DNA from: Urechis unicinctus
Lineage: Eukaryota > Annelida > Polychaeta > Xenopneusta > Urechidae
Direction: 5' to 3'
NCBI GenBank assembly: GCA_034190875.2
Contig: CM067344.1
Span: forward strand, 26,990,414-27,054,413
Length of the DNA: 64,000 nucleotides
In this document: positions 30,040-44,460 of the stretch, in pieces
Layout of the letters: each line of letters starts with the position of its first letter
How positions within the stretch are numbered: position 1 is the first letter of the stretch
Position numbers and translations under genes: made by a program
The notes under the pieces: model-generated
The model's input: only the letters and a program-made list of their open reading frames with translations
Databases searched by the model: none
What the model was told of the DNA's origin: nothing

Positions 30040-31660
30040 GAACTCAAACCTCTGTATCTGGGAAGGTCTGTATGTTTGCTCAACCAATCATACCAAAGCG
30101 GTTTCCGTTTCTCTAAACCGTGATAGAGTCCACCTCATCATTCGTATATTGCCGTGCCTCCCCTTGATCTTATTTATGTTTTTTCTTGATTTACGCAGCT
30201 TGAGCCAACTATATGTACACATCGTATCAGGTACCGAAGGTCGTACAGTTGTTACTCATATTCTCGCCTTAACATTATTGCATATTTTTATTTATGGAGG
30301 CAATAGTTTATTCTGCTGCTGTATTCTACGGTCGATCAATGAGATGGTTGCATTTCAATGCATTAATATAATGCATAACGTCATGATGCGACAGTCCACA
30401 TCTTGAGTTGTTGTACGGTAACATACAATGAGACCATATATGCCTTCTCCCTCCGTTAGTTATACGCATCTTCAACACGCACAAATGTCTTCCATGTCAT
30501 GGGAGGGAATAATGTACTGAATGCTATCCTCCATATGTTAGAGCCGGTATGCTCTTCCATATGTTATGCTAATATATGTGTCACAACGTGCTATCAAATT
30601 GCTCCATCTTATGACCATAAAGTACCTTATGTCAAACTGGCATAGCGTTAATAATCTTCACAATTGTGCGACCTAATAGTGTTGACCTTTGATTCCGGCC
30701 TTTGGCCTAATTGGATTAACTTCCGCTTCTTACTTCCTGTTGGACCATCTGCTTGATCGAACGTTGGCTTGACCAGGGTCTGTTACAAACCGCATGAATG
30801 TTATTTTTCACAGAAAAAGAAGTTCATTCGTCTGCTGTGATAATGACAAATATTTGACAGTCGATGGTATCTTCAAATACCATTTATCAGTACTAGCCCG
30901 TTGATATGAAACTATATGCTAATTTAACTCAAATGCACACATTTACATGGATACAACATGTTTGATCATTTTTCCTATCCTAACGCAACCACCCCATTGC
31001 CGTCCCTGCAATCATACTGAATACCGGGTTTTCCAGCATCAGCGGAGACAATGTTGACAGCAAGCAGATAGATCCCAAGAATAGTATTAGCAAGACTAAA
31101 AACGATGGCATCGTCAGTGATCAAGCAGTATCATCGATGATGAATGAGACATTCAACATGTCATTTGTTATCCCATGTTGGTAACATATCGCATCAAAAT
31201 GATGCTTAAACTATATAAATGGCCTTTTCATGAATGCAAGTATAGCAAGAATACTACCTACTATCCACTTACTATGAAAGATGTGTGGCTTCCATGTAAC
31301 ATTGAAATATCCGTTTCAATAACATTATGTGCACTTTCAACACAAATATGAATATGAGGAGTAATCATATATTGCTCATTTTGTCAGCTAGGTGTGAACG
31401 GTACTATGCTTTTTGCTTATCAACTTATTGCATTTTAAAGCGATATCATTCCATTAGTTGTTTTCGATGGATTGCAATGTTATATAGGGCGTAACAACTT
31501 GTAACCGATTGCCGCTTAATCAATCCACAATGGTGCTAAGCAACACATATTGCTATATTGCGATGGTCAACAATGAGTGTGATTGGATTAATGCTTTTGC
31601 AAATCTTGTTCTTCCACTGACATTCAACGGGAATGATTTTCACGACGTCTTTTGATAATG
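30040..31660. repeat. diverged repeat, family R third segment, copy 3
   Basis: 30100-30400 aligns with 37700-37940: shared words include 'cgtgatagag', 'acacatcgtatca' and a 'tattctgctgctgtattctacggtcga'-like stretch. 31200-31610 aligns with 44040-44450, sharing 'cattttcatg' and 'catattgctatattgcgatgg'. These links make the family at least about 3 kb long if its segments belong to one element. The 130-codon frame 30014-30406 is not preserved in the other copy. Confidence 0.55.
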
Positions 31661-31688
31661 TACCGAAGTAATTATTTAGTGATATATG

Positions 31689-31696
31689 GCTAATGC

Positions 31697-31784
<88 letters not shown>

Positions 31785-32386
31785 GCTATATATAGTATAT
31801 ATATATATATATATATATATATCTATATTATATATATATATATATATAAATCTATATATATATATATATATATCTCTATATCTCTTCTCTATCTCTCTCT
31901 CTCTCTATATATATATCTCTATATCTATCTTATCTCTCGTCTCTCTCTCCTCTATATACATCTATTTCTCTCTCTCTATATCATCTCCTATAGATATATA
32001 TATATATATCCTCATCTATAGGGTATCTCTATATCTCTTCTCTATATATATATAGATATATATCTCTCTCTCTCTATCTAATATAGATATCTATATATAT
32101 AGGGTATATATATCCATCTATCTATATATATTATATATTGATATATAATATATATCCAGATATATATATATATCAGAGATAATATATATATATATATAAT
32201 ATATATATAAGATATATATATACATATGTCTATATATGCATAAATATATGCATAATGTATTTATATATATATATATATATATAATATACATATATATATC
32301 TATCTATATATATACATATATCGTCTATTATATATCATATATATACGTCTGTCTATATATGCATAAATATATGGCATATATGTCTT

Positions 32387-32421
<35 letters not shown>

Positions 32422-32469
32422 TCATATATCCTTGTCTATATATATATATTGTATATATATATATATACT

Positions 32470-32504
<35 letters not shown>

Positions 32505-32680
32505 TATATCTCTCTCTATGTATATATATAGAATATATAGATGTCTATATATATATTTCTATATATCTATATCTCCTATATATCTCTCTATATCATCTCT
32601 CTTATCTCTCTATATATATCTCTATATATCTATCTCTATCTCTATCTCTATATCTATATCTATATATATAATTCCCGCAG
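31689..32680. repeat. compound (TA)n / TC microsatellite, about 1 kb
   Basis: A long TA-rich block with many TCTC interruptions; pure (TA)n runs occur at about 31705-31780 and 31795-31820. Confidence 0.95.
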
Positions 32681-34150
32681 GTATATATGACAGCAAAGGA
32701 GGATGACATTATGAGGCTCAACCCAATATTATATATAGTAATATAGCTGGCTCCCGAAGGCTTCGACTTCAGCCAACCAAGCCAGGTGTTGGAAAGTTAA
32801 GCACCTTGGTCTGGTGGGATATCAGGGACACAGTAGGTATTTCCACTAAGTGAGTCAATAAACCATGTGATACATCCGTTTATGTTGAGAAGAAACAATA
32901 TATGTGAGCGGAGCCTACCCTGCAAATTTGTGCTTTGCCTACATGTACAGTCTTACGAGAGATAAACTTGTTGTTCATGGAAGTACTGAACCTTCTCGAG
33001 GCACAGGGTACATTGAATTTGTACTGGATTGAAAAGATTACGGATGGTCGAACGTGTCCAAATTATAACAGCATACGGTCGAAATAACAGATAAAACCTC
33101 TACCCACATTGCATATATTGCCTATCTCTCGACCAAAAGTACAAGAAAATACTTCATACACGAATACACGACGATGGCATAATTATTTGATACTATTATA
33201 TGCTACATAGATGTGAATACCTGTTTTCGTTGATACTACAACGTAATAGCAACCTTGATATTACCTATGGTACAGTTTATAAAGGCTGTTTTTCATAACG
33301 TCCCTGCTGCGTTGTTCATAGCATAACCATGAATTTCTCTAGAAGCAGTGCAATCATGTCTCTGCTACTTCCAACAAATCAATAGTTGTTCGTTATATTC
33401 GTCTTGATGGAAATTGCCTTTATATATTTGATACAACACGCTTATGTTCAGTCGAATATCAGTTCACCAAATCCACCCTTACCCTATACACATACACTAG
33501 AATGTATCAATGTCGGTGGTAGGGATCGGCTACCGATAAGAAATGACGGAACCAACCTGCTTCACATTGTCCTACCATGTTGAAAAGCTATTTGATATGT
33601 AAACTATGAATAAATGGCTCTATATGTTTGCAGCATGAATACCGCTGCCAAGTTGATGACCCTGTATTGTTTACAAAACTTGGGGAGCTTTCTATGGGAA
33701 ACAGGGAATGATTCGTTCCCATAATTGGTTTTGTTATCAGTGAATGGTCATACGATGACGGCATAGTGATATATCAGTGGATGACATTTGTGACGTCACA
33801 ATAAAGGCGATTGAAAGCGATTAATAGGTATTTCGGACTACGGGGTAGGCCTCTTATGAAGGCTATATGTCAACAAGTAAGGTTTGTACAAGGTGCAAGA
33901 CACAATCAATCATAGCAAAGCCACCTATGGGCCACGTGCGTTATGATATCTTTTTAACTGAGACTCAAATAACTTGCCTCTGTGAAAGGGCGTGCCTTAT
34001 AATCAAAAACTACAAAAAAGCTGTGACACCACCCATAGCCAACATAGCAATAATGCAATTGATGACCCTGTATTGAACCACAGTCAAATATCTTTTGGAC
34101 ATATGCAAGTGATTGCATGTGAATATGTTTTTATAAGGTAATGATCGTAA
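32681..34150. other. non-coding stretch, nothing recognised
   Basis: No gene or element identified. Confidence 0.35.
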
Positions 34151-34154
34151 ATTA

Positions 34155-34364
<210 letters not shown>

Positions 34365-34699
34365 TTACATGGCAGTTGATGTGTGTCTCTTTGATTGAAG
34401 ACGCAGCATGATCTGCAAAGTGGGCGGCTGCAATAAATGTTTAGTACAAGTAGGAAGGCTAAAACAGAATCAGGGAAGATTTTTGTGTTCTCCACAGTCA
34501 CAAGTAAACGAGCGACCATATTCAATAATGCGATGCTATGAGTTCCTGTCCTGATAAGCCTTAGCAGCAAACGCTCTATTATTAAATGATTTAGTTGCTA
34601 TCCGACTATAGTTCTCCAACCTTAAAGGAAAAGATCCAACAAAAATTATGTTCAACAACATGAAATGTGTGACGCGTTCATCATGCACCACCCGTCACG

Positions 34700-35010
34700 A
34701 TTTGACACGAGTCTGTCTTTACTGGTGAATTAAATCCTTTCCTAGAAAATCGTATTACTGATTATTATAATAAATACATCCCACAGGTAAAGATGATGGG
34801 AATGGCTGTGCATGGTATACTGTGTACGCCAGAGGACGTCGTGGGTATTCGAATATATATAAGGTTTGAATCAACCAAGAAATGATAATTGCATTTGGGC
34901 TTAAAGAGCAATATTTTGAAATACATAAAACATAAAGTGCTTGAGTTTTCTTCCTATAGCAATGTACGAAGGTTTTATGACTAATACAATTGTGACCCTG
35001 TGATCGAATA
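34700..35010. repeat. diverged repeat segment R5, copy 1
   Basis: It aligns collinearly with 46615-46925: 'gaatcaaatccttt'-like, 'gtattactg', 'aaatgtatccca'-like, 'tatacactgtgtaa'-like and 'caatattttg'/'caatattgca' landmarks appear in order. No coding content is preserved between the copies. Confidence 0.5.
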
Positions 35011-36840
35011 TTAACTCCCTGGTTAAGCGAAGCTTGAAAACGGTTAAGATAAAACATACGTTTGTGTAGATCTAATTGAAAATAACTGTTCTCCATCCAA
35101 AAATATTAAATATTTCGCTCTCAAAAGACCTTGTGTATTCGGATCAGGGTATTTGTGTGACTAAGCCTATCTGCTCTAGCCTGCTACACAATAATAACCC
35201 CCAAAATGACGATTGTGTGCTTAACACCTACGTTCATTTCATTCGCCAGTACAAGCACTACACATTAACTATTGCATACACATTACTTCTGTATCTACCC
35301 TACTAAAGTGTTGGTTTTATATTCCCAATAATATCACTTTTTCTGCTTCAGAATCCGATTGAGCAATCTATTACAAAAAAGTGTGTTTGTTTAATCTTTC
35401 CCAATTTACATTTTTCTTTTGCCAAATAAGAGATTCATGTTAAATGTATGCAGCAGTCTAAATTTCGCTAACCGCTGAGAAAGCTTATTTAATATAATTA
35501 GTTTTCGCCTATACCCTAATTACAAAGCTTGCTGTCTGATATTGGTGCGACAGTGATGCATGGTGATATGCCGCTCTAGTATATAGTAACTAATGTATAA
35601 TTCAAGTAGTTGCTGAGGCAATTGGACATACCGTTCTCATTTTGAATGACCGTTTACTCACAAACAAGATGAAATTGGGTTGGTAAAAATACCATTAATC
35701 GGCTTATCTGTTTTGGTTATCGTGCAATTTAAAATGTTGTTATATTGCGTCATTAATCCCAGAAATCGGTCACTGATTTTTAAATTCCTTAAAATCCTTA
35801 AAATCATACACCTGATTCCCATAATACATCACCAAAACGTTACTCTGCAACTATTCTGATCAAGCATTGGTCGTTATGAGAATATCAATGAGTTGGTAGG
35901 CAAGGTAATTCAATGAAAATCGCCATCTCCTATGAACGATTTGTTTGGTCTGGTTATGTGGTAGTATTGTTTCCGAACGAGATATCGTTCGCAAGTTGGA
36001 GCATTTTGATATGAATAATTGCCTAGCTGTAAGTCGCGCAAGACCACGCATCACTTCTATCTTAATGAACAGCCAAAAACTGAAAAGCCCATGAACAAAT
36101 TATATAATTACTACCGCAAGCTTCACTTTGAAGCTGCATTATTTACACTCAGAACCATCTACTTTATTAACGATAGCACATAGCGTTATTTATGTCGTAA
36201 TAAAGGAGCTCATAACAATGTGCATTATCAACCGGTGCCTATTTCAACCAAACATTGCTGATTGACTTACATTATTATAACTATAACTATTATGCACCAC
36301 CCACGCTAAAGCATTTGCGGTATTGAATGTGTGGCACAAAAAGCAGACAGCATAAATACTGTTTATTGTCAACGCAGTTCTTAAAGATCTTGGCAATCAA
36401 ACAGTATATGTTATGTACATTTCAGGCTACGGAATATATTGGCGTGACTGCTTCATCCCAGACTATAGAACAATAAAGTGTTATCTAATCAGTATAAACA
36501 GCCAGGGTTTATCAGTTGTTTTCATCATAGATAAGAAAATTTCAAGGAGGTTTGCTGTTAACGTGTGATTATTTCAACAATTCCTCACTTATGGCTTAAG
36601 CCGGTGGAAGCTGCCTTATTTGCCACAGAATAAGACTCCATCGAGTCCACATTCGGCCATTCCAAACAACTTAACATTACTAGATGTTTCTGTCCTATAG
36701 ATATGCACATTCACTGCCGGTAAAACCATATCCTTTATAGTAATCTTCTTGTTTTCTCTTTGCAGTAGTCCATGTGAGTTATCTATAAACATACCCAGGT
36801 TGCTGTGATATATCTACCACATCGCTGAAAGATAGCTTAT
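35011..36840. other. AT-rich non-coding stretch, nothing recognised
   Basis: Only short unconserved frames. Confidence 0.35.
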
Positions 36841-36844
36841 GTGA

Positions 36845-37990
36845 CTGATGAAGTTATTTTGCAAACTTAGGTTGATACGAGTAGTTACTGTGTAAAACAA
36901 ACAGGTAGTCCGGAATCATACATATCAGACCTGGATAAATTTGCTTAGACAAGACATAATCAAGACGTATTTTAGACCCTCTTTCTACCAACAAGGTGAT
37001 ATATTCTAATCTGTCCCTTATAGATTGATACATTCAATCAGTTTGTTTACAACTGACTAAGCATTTCGAGCTTATGACATCTTGTGAATGTGTTACTGCT
37101 CTAGATGCTTGCCTTGTGTAAGCCGATTTCATACCATGTATTGGTCCAATTGGCAACATTGTCGCCTTTTTAATTGACCATCCAATGGTAGCAGGTGAAA
37201 TAACGCTATAACTCATCTTGCGAGGCCATCCATTATCGACACAAAAGGGATATAATTGACAGCCCCTGTGTCGGGTGAGAGATCAATTAATAGTGAAGCC
37301 GCCTCGGTTGCATTTGCAACACAGACGAATGTTTGCTAGAGTGTCAATAATTATACTTAAACGATTTTCCTTGTCATTCTCATTTTTCAGCTTCAATGAC
37401 TTCACCTGGACGTCATATGTTTATTAATTGCTTGTTTGTGCATGATATGGCACAGTGTTATAGAAAGAGACTGAGGCTCTTGCCAAACTTACTGAAACGT
37501 CCCAAATAAGGACATATAATTTGTCGCGTTCTATAGGTGAAATACATGTTGCACTGTGTTATTCTATTAACTTACCAATTAAAGTATGAATATAATAATA
37601 AGTGTTAGAGCGATTGGCATAAGTAGAAAGACAACATTATCAGGCGATATTTGTGTGTTAACTCTGACATTAATCGGTCATCAACCAGTTCAGCACAGGA
37701 ACGAAATCCGCGTGATAGAGCGGATATAAATATGTATCTCACCCTTGTCTGCCTTTCTTAACTTACATATGCGCTATCACTGCTTACACATCGTATCAAC
37801 GGCTCAAGGCCAAGCAATCAAACATCTTATTTCAATGATTAGATCTTCCCCGTCTATATCTATTGAAGCAAAATTTATTCTGCTCTTGTATTCTCCGGTC
37901 GAGAACAATCAAAGCGATTTCCTACAATTAAACTGCTAGAAAAAAATTCAAACATCTTGCTGCGGCATTGTTTCCAACGAGCCTGCTTCA
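36845..37990. repeat. diverged repeat, family R, copy 4
   Basis: It contains the second segment (36925-37440, with 'gctctagatgcttgccttgtgta' and 'cattgtcgcctttttaattga') directly followed by the third segment (37650-37940). No (TA)n array separates them here, in contrast to 29.4-29.9 kb. Confidence 0.6.
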
Positions 37991-38239
37991 AGAGTAACCG
38001 ATTACACCTTAAGCATTTCGGTGTTATTGTAAGCAACTTTAGTGACAAGTCAACCGATAGATATGGACAGTAAAGTGTGCTGCAGCAGGTTTGACAAAAT
38101 GTTTACATGCAATGAGCATTGGGAGAAATTTTGTTTACGATTGTTTGACCGACCATATAAGACCCGCATTAGCCTCAGCATATCATCATCCTCATTGGAA
38201 TTTACCAAAAGTCCTAAATATTTCTTTTTTTAACATACT

Positions 38240-38775
38240 GCAATAGCATATCATTCAACGATACTAAAGGACAGAGCAGTTTACGGGTCTTTGGTTGACA
38301 CACAATGCACAGAGATTTCGATGGATTGAACACTATATCTTGCTGAGCTCGAAATCGAGAACAAAGGTCAAGAAATTGACACTAGATGACTTGATACATA
38401 GATCGTCCTCATAAAATACCTGGTTATTATAAATATCATTAATATAATAGCCAATGCATGATTTTACCAACAAACTTGAAAGATCATCGACATGCTCTTC
38501 GAAAAATGTTGGGGATTAAATTCCACCTTGTCGAACGCCATTTGATACAGTAACCAAAACATTAAAATTCTGACTAAACTCAATGAAATTTATAAAAGCA
38601 ACCAATGATTGACCTTGTCCAAAGTCTCGGGCACATCTAGGAAACATGTGTACACAAGGCTGCCAGGATCTTCATAGTATTGTGTAATGCTCTTAACAGT
38701 GAAAATACATACATCTGTTGAATGGCCGATCTTGAAGCAAAATTGATTGTCGCATATAGTTAGGTACTTTGAAAA
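38240..38775 (-). mobile_element. decayed non-LTR (LINE) reverse transcriptase fragment
   Basis: Minus-strand translation gives successive reverse-transcriptase landmarks. Near 38770-38650 there is a stretch with QFCFKIGHSTD and YTCFLDVP; near 38620 comes DKVNHWLLL, the usual 'KAFDKVNH' block; near 38545-38525 comes VSNGVRQGG; near 38500 HVDDLSSLL; and near 38420 FYEDD, a degraded form of the catalytic Y-A-D-D. These are in the order and spacing of LINE palm and fingers domains of the CR1/L2/RTE-like groups common in marine invertebrates; I cannot fix the clade. The coding sequence contains stops (for example after GVRQGGI) and at least one frame change, so this is a dead 5'- and 3'-truncated copy without endonuclease domain or tail. 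Confidence 0.75.
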
Positions 38776-39089
38776 TATTATTGCATCGGGGAGGAAATGA
38801 AATGAAGGAGTCAGCCTATTGTCTATTTTTCATTTTCCACGGTTTTTGATTCTGAAAATGGCGGAGTTTGAGCGAAAATATTTGAAAAATGTGGAGATAC
38901 GCATGTGTAGTTATTGGTTGAAGTCGCGATTCATTTTCATTTTTGTGGGATGTTTTCAAATCGATAAATTATCAATGATTTGGTTTTCCCAATGCCAGGT
39001 CAATTTAGTCATTGTACAAAACCGGAAACGAAATGCAAATCGCCGCAAGATGCAGCTTTATATCAAGCATCGCTATTCGAAAATATTGT

Positions 39090-39440
39090 TCGGATTCACT
39101 AAGATGGCACATACAGCAACAAGCTCAGATATCACACTAAATCTTTTAAATTTCTATTTGAAGCGTCACATTGTGGCATATTTCATGTAATTTCAACTTG
39201 TTGGGTGCATTGTTTGTGTCAAAGGACAACCAAGCTCTGTCGTTCATCAAAATTGAGAGTTGACCTCCTGTCACGACCGAATAACGCCAAGTGCTTATGT
39301 TTAACAACCGTAAGCTCGTTTTGTGCTGTCTCCTTAGACAATGCAGAATATTATATCAAAGCAGGACTTAAATAGCACGAGGTATGGGTACAATAAATTG
39401 TTCATTATAATCTTGTCTGCGCGTATCTCGAACCGGAATA
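39090..39440. repeat. diverged interspersed repeat, family R, copy 5 (first segment)
   Basis: The family word is exact at 39190-39209, followed by 'aaaggacaaccaagctctgtcg', a degenerate 'gagagttgacctcctgtcacgacc' and 'gacaatgcagaatattatatcaaag'. It is separated from its second segment (40000-40350) by the (TA)n array at 39462-39960. Confidence 0.65.
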
Positions 39441-39458
39441 TATATTGCCCTCAAACGG

Positions 39459-39963
<505 letters not shown>

Positions 39964-39999
39964 CTTTGGCGCATATGCCTACTATGAATCACTCATTTG

Positions 40000-40350
40000 T
40001 TCAGTTCGACAGCAGGAATGCCTGTTTTTTTTATTATTATATGCAAAAGTTGGTAAATACAGTCAATAACTGGGTAAGAAGTATGTGTTACACGTTCAGA
40101 AATATCAGACATCGTTAGATCGACAAAGACATAAATCATTCACATTTGAAACCATATATTCCCTCTAGGTTTATACGTTCATTCAGTTTGTTTGAAACTG
40201 ATCGATCATTTTGAGCACTTTGTGAACGCTGCTACTGCTCGAAATGCTTGCCTCGTGTACGCTACTGCCAAACCGTTCATTGGATCAATTGACAATTTTG
40301 TAGCCTGCACCAGATGACGAAAGGCTATTATAAACATGTGACATCATCCA
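40000..40350. repeat. diverged interspersed repeat, family R, copy 5 (second segment)
   Basis: It matches 28950-29200 and 36925-37230 through 'aaatatcagacatcg', 'tcattcagtttgtttgaaactga' and 'ctactgctcgaaatgcttgcctcgtgta'. Confidence 0.6.
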
Positions 40351-40517
40351 TCCAGAGCAGACACAAACGTGATGCTGGATTCATGCGATGATGCGGTCGA
40401 TAATGGAGTATTGCAGCACATACGAATATTTGTTGGGCATGTGTGCCACGTCATATGCACTAGAATAGCTCGTAAATCCCAAGTAACACTTATCTTTACC
40501 AGTTTCCGATTTTGGCG

Positions 40518-42153
40518 CGTTTCACTAACAGCACACACGGCAAATAGCGCACTAAAGTTGCGCATACATTTATGGGCAACCTAGACCACACATAAAACAG
40601 TAAGTAGCGCATATATTTGTTCAAAAGGGCGTTCCTCGCATTGAACGAAAATGTAATTGCTATGCGTAGACGGGACTTTTGCCTAGAAAACGACTTAACG
40701 ATGTTGCCGACTACGAATTTGGCAATTATCGATTGCCAAGACTCCTGATCGAACAATTGATAGCTTGATACAAGCGCAGTGATTTTTGTAACTTTACTAA
40801 CAGATCAAAGGCAATCGAACCCGACACCCAGATTTGCAAATTTCTTATTTTCTTCTATTATTTAGTTAACACAACAGTTGTTGTCGTTTTCAGGCAGTGA
40901 CCAACTGAAGAACTTTATCGGATGGAATATTTATTAGCTTTGTTTAAAGAAGCGCTATGACCGACTTTTATAATGGCCTGTGACAAAGGTTGCTTCGATT
41001 ATGAGGGATTTTGTTATTAACGCTATGATGGGTGGTTTTTAATAAAAAATCAAAGGTTTTCGAAACATTCCGAAAAAGCATTGTCATTTGAAAAAAGTGT
41101 TCATATTGTTGACGTAAAACTATGTTATATTATATTTTATATTAATTGTGTTCTCTAATTGTAAACGCAGAAATGAGCTCATCCAATTAAGTGAGCAATT
41201 TCATAACATTGCCCAATTACCTAGTTTTGTGGGTGCCATTGATGGCACTCATATTCAATTTAAAGCAGCGTCCAGGGAAGAATGGTCTTTTGTAATCAGG
41301 AAAAGTGAATACTCAATCAATGTACAGGTATGATTCCACTGATATTTTCAAATTTGTAAACCCCGAGTCATTATACAGTTTTTTATGACTTCATTCACTA
41401 CATGGGCCCTTTTCTGTTTTGTCAGATCATCTGTGATGTTCAACTTATGGTAAGAGATGTTGTAGCAAGATGGCCCGGATCAACACATGATGCCTTCATG
41501 CTTGGCCAGAGTAACTTAAAGAAAGGTTTTAGACGGGAGATTTTGAAGGCCTCGTACTACCTGGGGACACCCCAACCCCCTATCAATTCATTCGTTCTTT
41601 TACACTCTTTTAATGTCTGCTCCGCTAAACAATTCATATAGTCTACTATTGATAAAAGGTGATAAATAATTTATATACATATATTGTGATAGATATCTTT
41701 CTATATTCATCCATATATTGACATCATTGAGATTAGTTCTAACCCATGCTTGGTTCTTCAGGGCTGGCCTGCTTCCCAACTGTGGACAGAACACAGTTAA
41801 TTGACGATTAACGATTGACATGATATTATTCAAGGTAAAATTTCTATCCATGGTTTGCTTACCATTCCTTTTTTTAACTGGCGTTTCCTCCAGATCTTTA
41901 TCTTCTCATTCACCAATCAAATCAACAGCCTCAACTGAAAGTGTTAAAAAGTCGATAGTAGAATCGACTGAAAATACCACAGCGTTCATTGCCATAAGGA
42001 AATTCGCGTGTTATGACGTGCTCGTTGGTCATAACGCTATCTAGGTCGTATGCGCTCTTAGTGAGGCGGTTTTTGAGTAACGCATATGCGTGAATCGCAA
42101 CGAGTCATATCTGTGCGCTACTTAGCGCATACGTATGCGTTGTTAGTGAAACG
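40518..42153 (+). mobile_element. decayed PIF/Harbinger-like DNA transposon with terminal inverted repeats
   Basis: CGTTTCACTAACA at 40518-40530 is matched as an inverted repeat by TGTTAGTGAAACG at 42141-42153, 13 of 13 bases. Both subterminal regions carry GCGCATA-type words; on the right these form perfect palindromes, ACGCATATGCGT at 42080-42091 and CGCATACGTATGCG at 42126-42139, likely former transposase-binding sites. A Harbinger-type transposase remnant sits inside at 41171-41560. An inverted repeat GTTATGAC/GTCATAAC (42010-42035) lies in the right part. I could not identify a convincing target-site duplication beside the proposed ends, so the true boundaries may differ by a few bases. 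Confidence 0.6.
41171..41560 (+). pseudogene. HARBI1-like (PIF/Harbinger) transposase remnant
   Basis: Two open segments joined by consensus splice sites encode the core of a Harbinger DDE domain. Segment 1 (41171-41327, after acceptor aaacgcag and before donor gtatga) includes LPSFVGAIDGTHIQFKA, where IDGTH holds the first catalytic Asp, and ends SINVQ. Segment 2 starts at 41426 after tttgtcag and reads IICDVQL, then VVARWPGSTHDAFML, the well conserved block before the second catalytic Asp. Beyond about 41550 similarity fades; a possible 'GD' of the second catalytic motif exists in another frame near 41565, and the catalytic Glu is not seen. HARBI1 proteins are about 350 residues, so roughly a third is present. 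The N-terminal part upstream is not recognisable. It is most likely a dead transposon gene rather than the host's domesticated HARBI1. Confidence 0.75.
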
Positions 42154-42899
42154 ATACCCAGAACTTTACCGCTTCTCTTTGTTTAAGTTATCATGTTAGC
42201 CTCATAGGGAACCAAACAAGACAAACAAATCTTCAGCTTCAAAAATGCTCTCATGAAAGGTGCAAACCATTAAGGCTCTCGTCGAATGTAAAATACGTCA
42301 CATAAGATGCAGCAGTCCAAGATATAACACCAAAGGCATCACTCACCCAAAATGTGAAGTCAACATATGTTACAATTCTTTATAGCAACGGACATCTGAC
42401 TGAGCAACCCAACATTCTGTGTTCCATTATTTACTTAGCAGTTAAGTTATATTGTAAAAAAAAGGCAATACCATGTATTGCAGAGTGTTCTTTTATTTTC
42501 AACAACTAATAATACACGATAGGGGATTTCACAATCGGCACGATTTCCGTTTTGTATACCGTGATCGAGGGCAGATATACATCGTATCCCTATTTGACTG
42601 CCCATATATATTTTTTTTCATTTATACATCTTATTAGAGACTAAACGCCAGTCAACCGTATATCCAATTGGAGTGATAACATTATCACAAGCTCCATTAC
42701 TCGCGGTAATCGGCTATTATCCCCATGAAAGTTCCGGTCTAGAAGGAAAAACACATTCTCTTTAGTTTCACTTCGAGGAAATGCATAAAACTATGCTGGC
42801 ACAATTACTACCTAAAGTGTTACAAAAACAATGTAGCTGTCACATTATACTTCAGATAACCTTCGCCTAGTGTGATCAATACTTATAAGGAAACAAGTA
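42154..42899. other. non-coding stretch, nothing recognised
   Basis: AT-rich DNA between the Harbinger-like element and the next microsatellite. Confidence 0.35.
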
Positions 42900-43735
<836 letters not shown>

Positions 43736-43869
43736 TTGTGTGTGCATGATGACCAATGATAATTGACAGTGCAATAGCTGTTGAACTATTGGCTTTCATT
43801 CACATAACAGTTGGTGTATTCTTTTTTCATTGCAAAAACTGCGCGATGAACCCAGTAGATGGTTTAAAG

Positions 43870-44460
43870 AACTAACCCTAACCCTGCAACCAAACGAACT
43901 TCACGCATCAAATGAGTCAATATTGACCATAGACAGGTTGTATAGTATCATATTTATCATTGATAAGTCAGTATGACCAAGAAGGAATTCAACGGCATTG
44001 AACGGGACCCTTGTCATCAAATGTTTACACCATATAGCATTATATACGACGTCTGAGAATATACAAATGGCATTTTCATGCATTCAAGGGCAACATGAAA
44101 ACGACCTGCCTAGCATATACTACAAAACGTGTGTAGTTTCGATGTCACAATAGAATCATTCGTTTCCATGTCTAAGATTGATTATGCATTATAAATATAC
44201 GCAGGAACATTGAGAATATGAAACTCAAGAGAACATCATAGTTTCGAAGACTAATGTTTGCTGATTATGCCAGTTGGGTTGAACCGGCTGTAAATTCTGT
44301 CTATACTTTTGTCAATAATGATATGTTAAGTCGATATCATTGAGTCAATCAAAAATAGTGCCAAGCTGTACATATTGCTATATTGCGATGGCCAATAATG
44401 ATTGTGATTGGATAAGTGCTTATGCACACCCTGTTCTTCAGCTCACTTCATTACGTGTGT
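43870..44460. repeat. diverged repeat, family R third segment, copy 6
   Basis: 44040-44450 aligns with 31200-31610 (shared 'cattttcatg' and 'catattgctatattgcgatgg', then 'tgtgattggat' and 'tgttctt'). Confidence 0.55.

Noticed and set aside
33653-34074. Exact 17-mer ttgatgaccctgtattg at about 33653 and 34057
   Set aside because: Flanks align poorly; one such match is close to what chance allows in 64 kb.
41171-41560. Host HARBI1 gene rather than a transposon copy
   Set aside because: Only about a third of the protein is recognisable, the later catalytic residues are missing or out of frame, and transposon-type inverted ends flank it.
43872-43886. Telomere-like word ctaaccctaaccct
   Set aside because: Only about two units; too short to call an interstitial telomere repeat.
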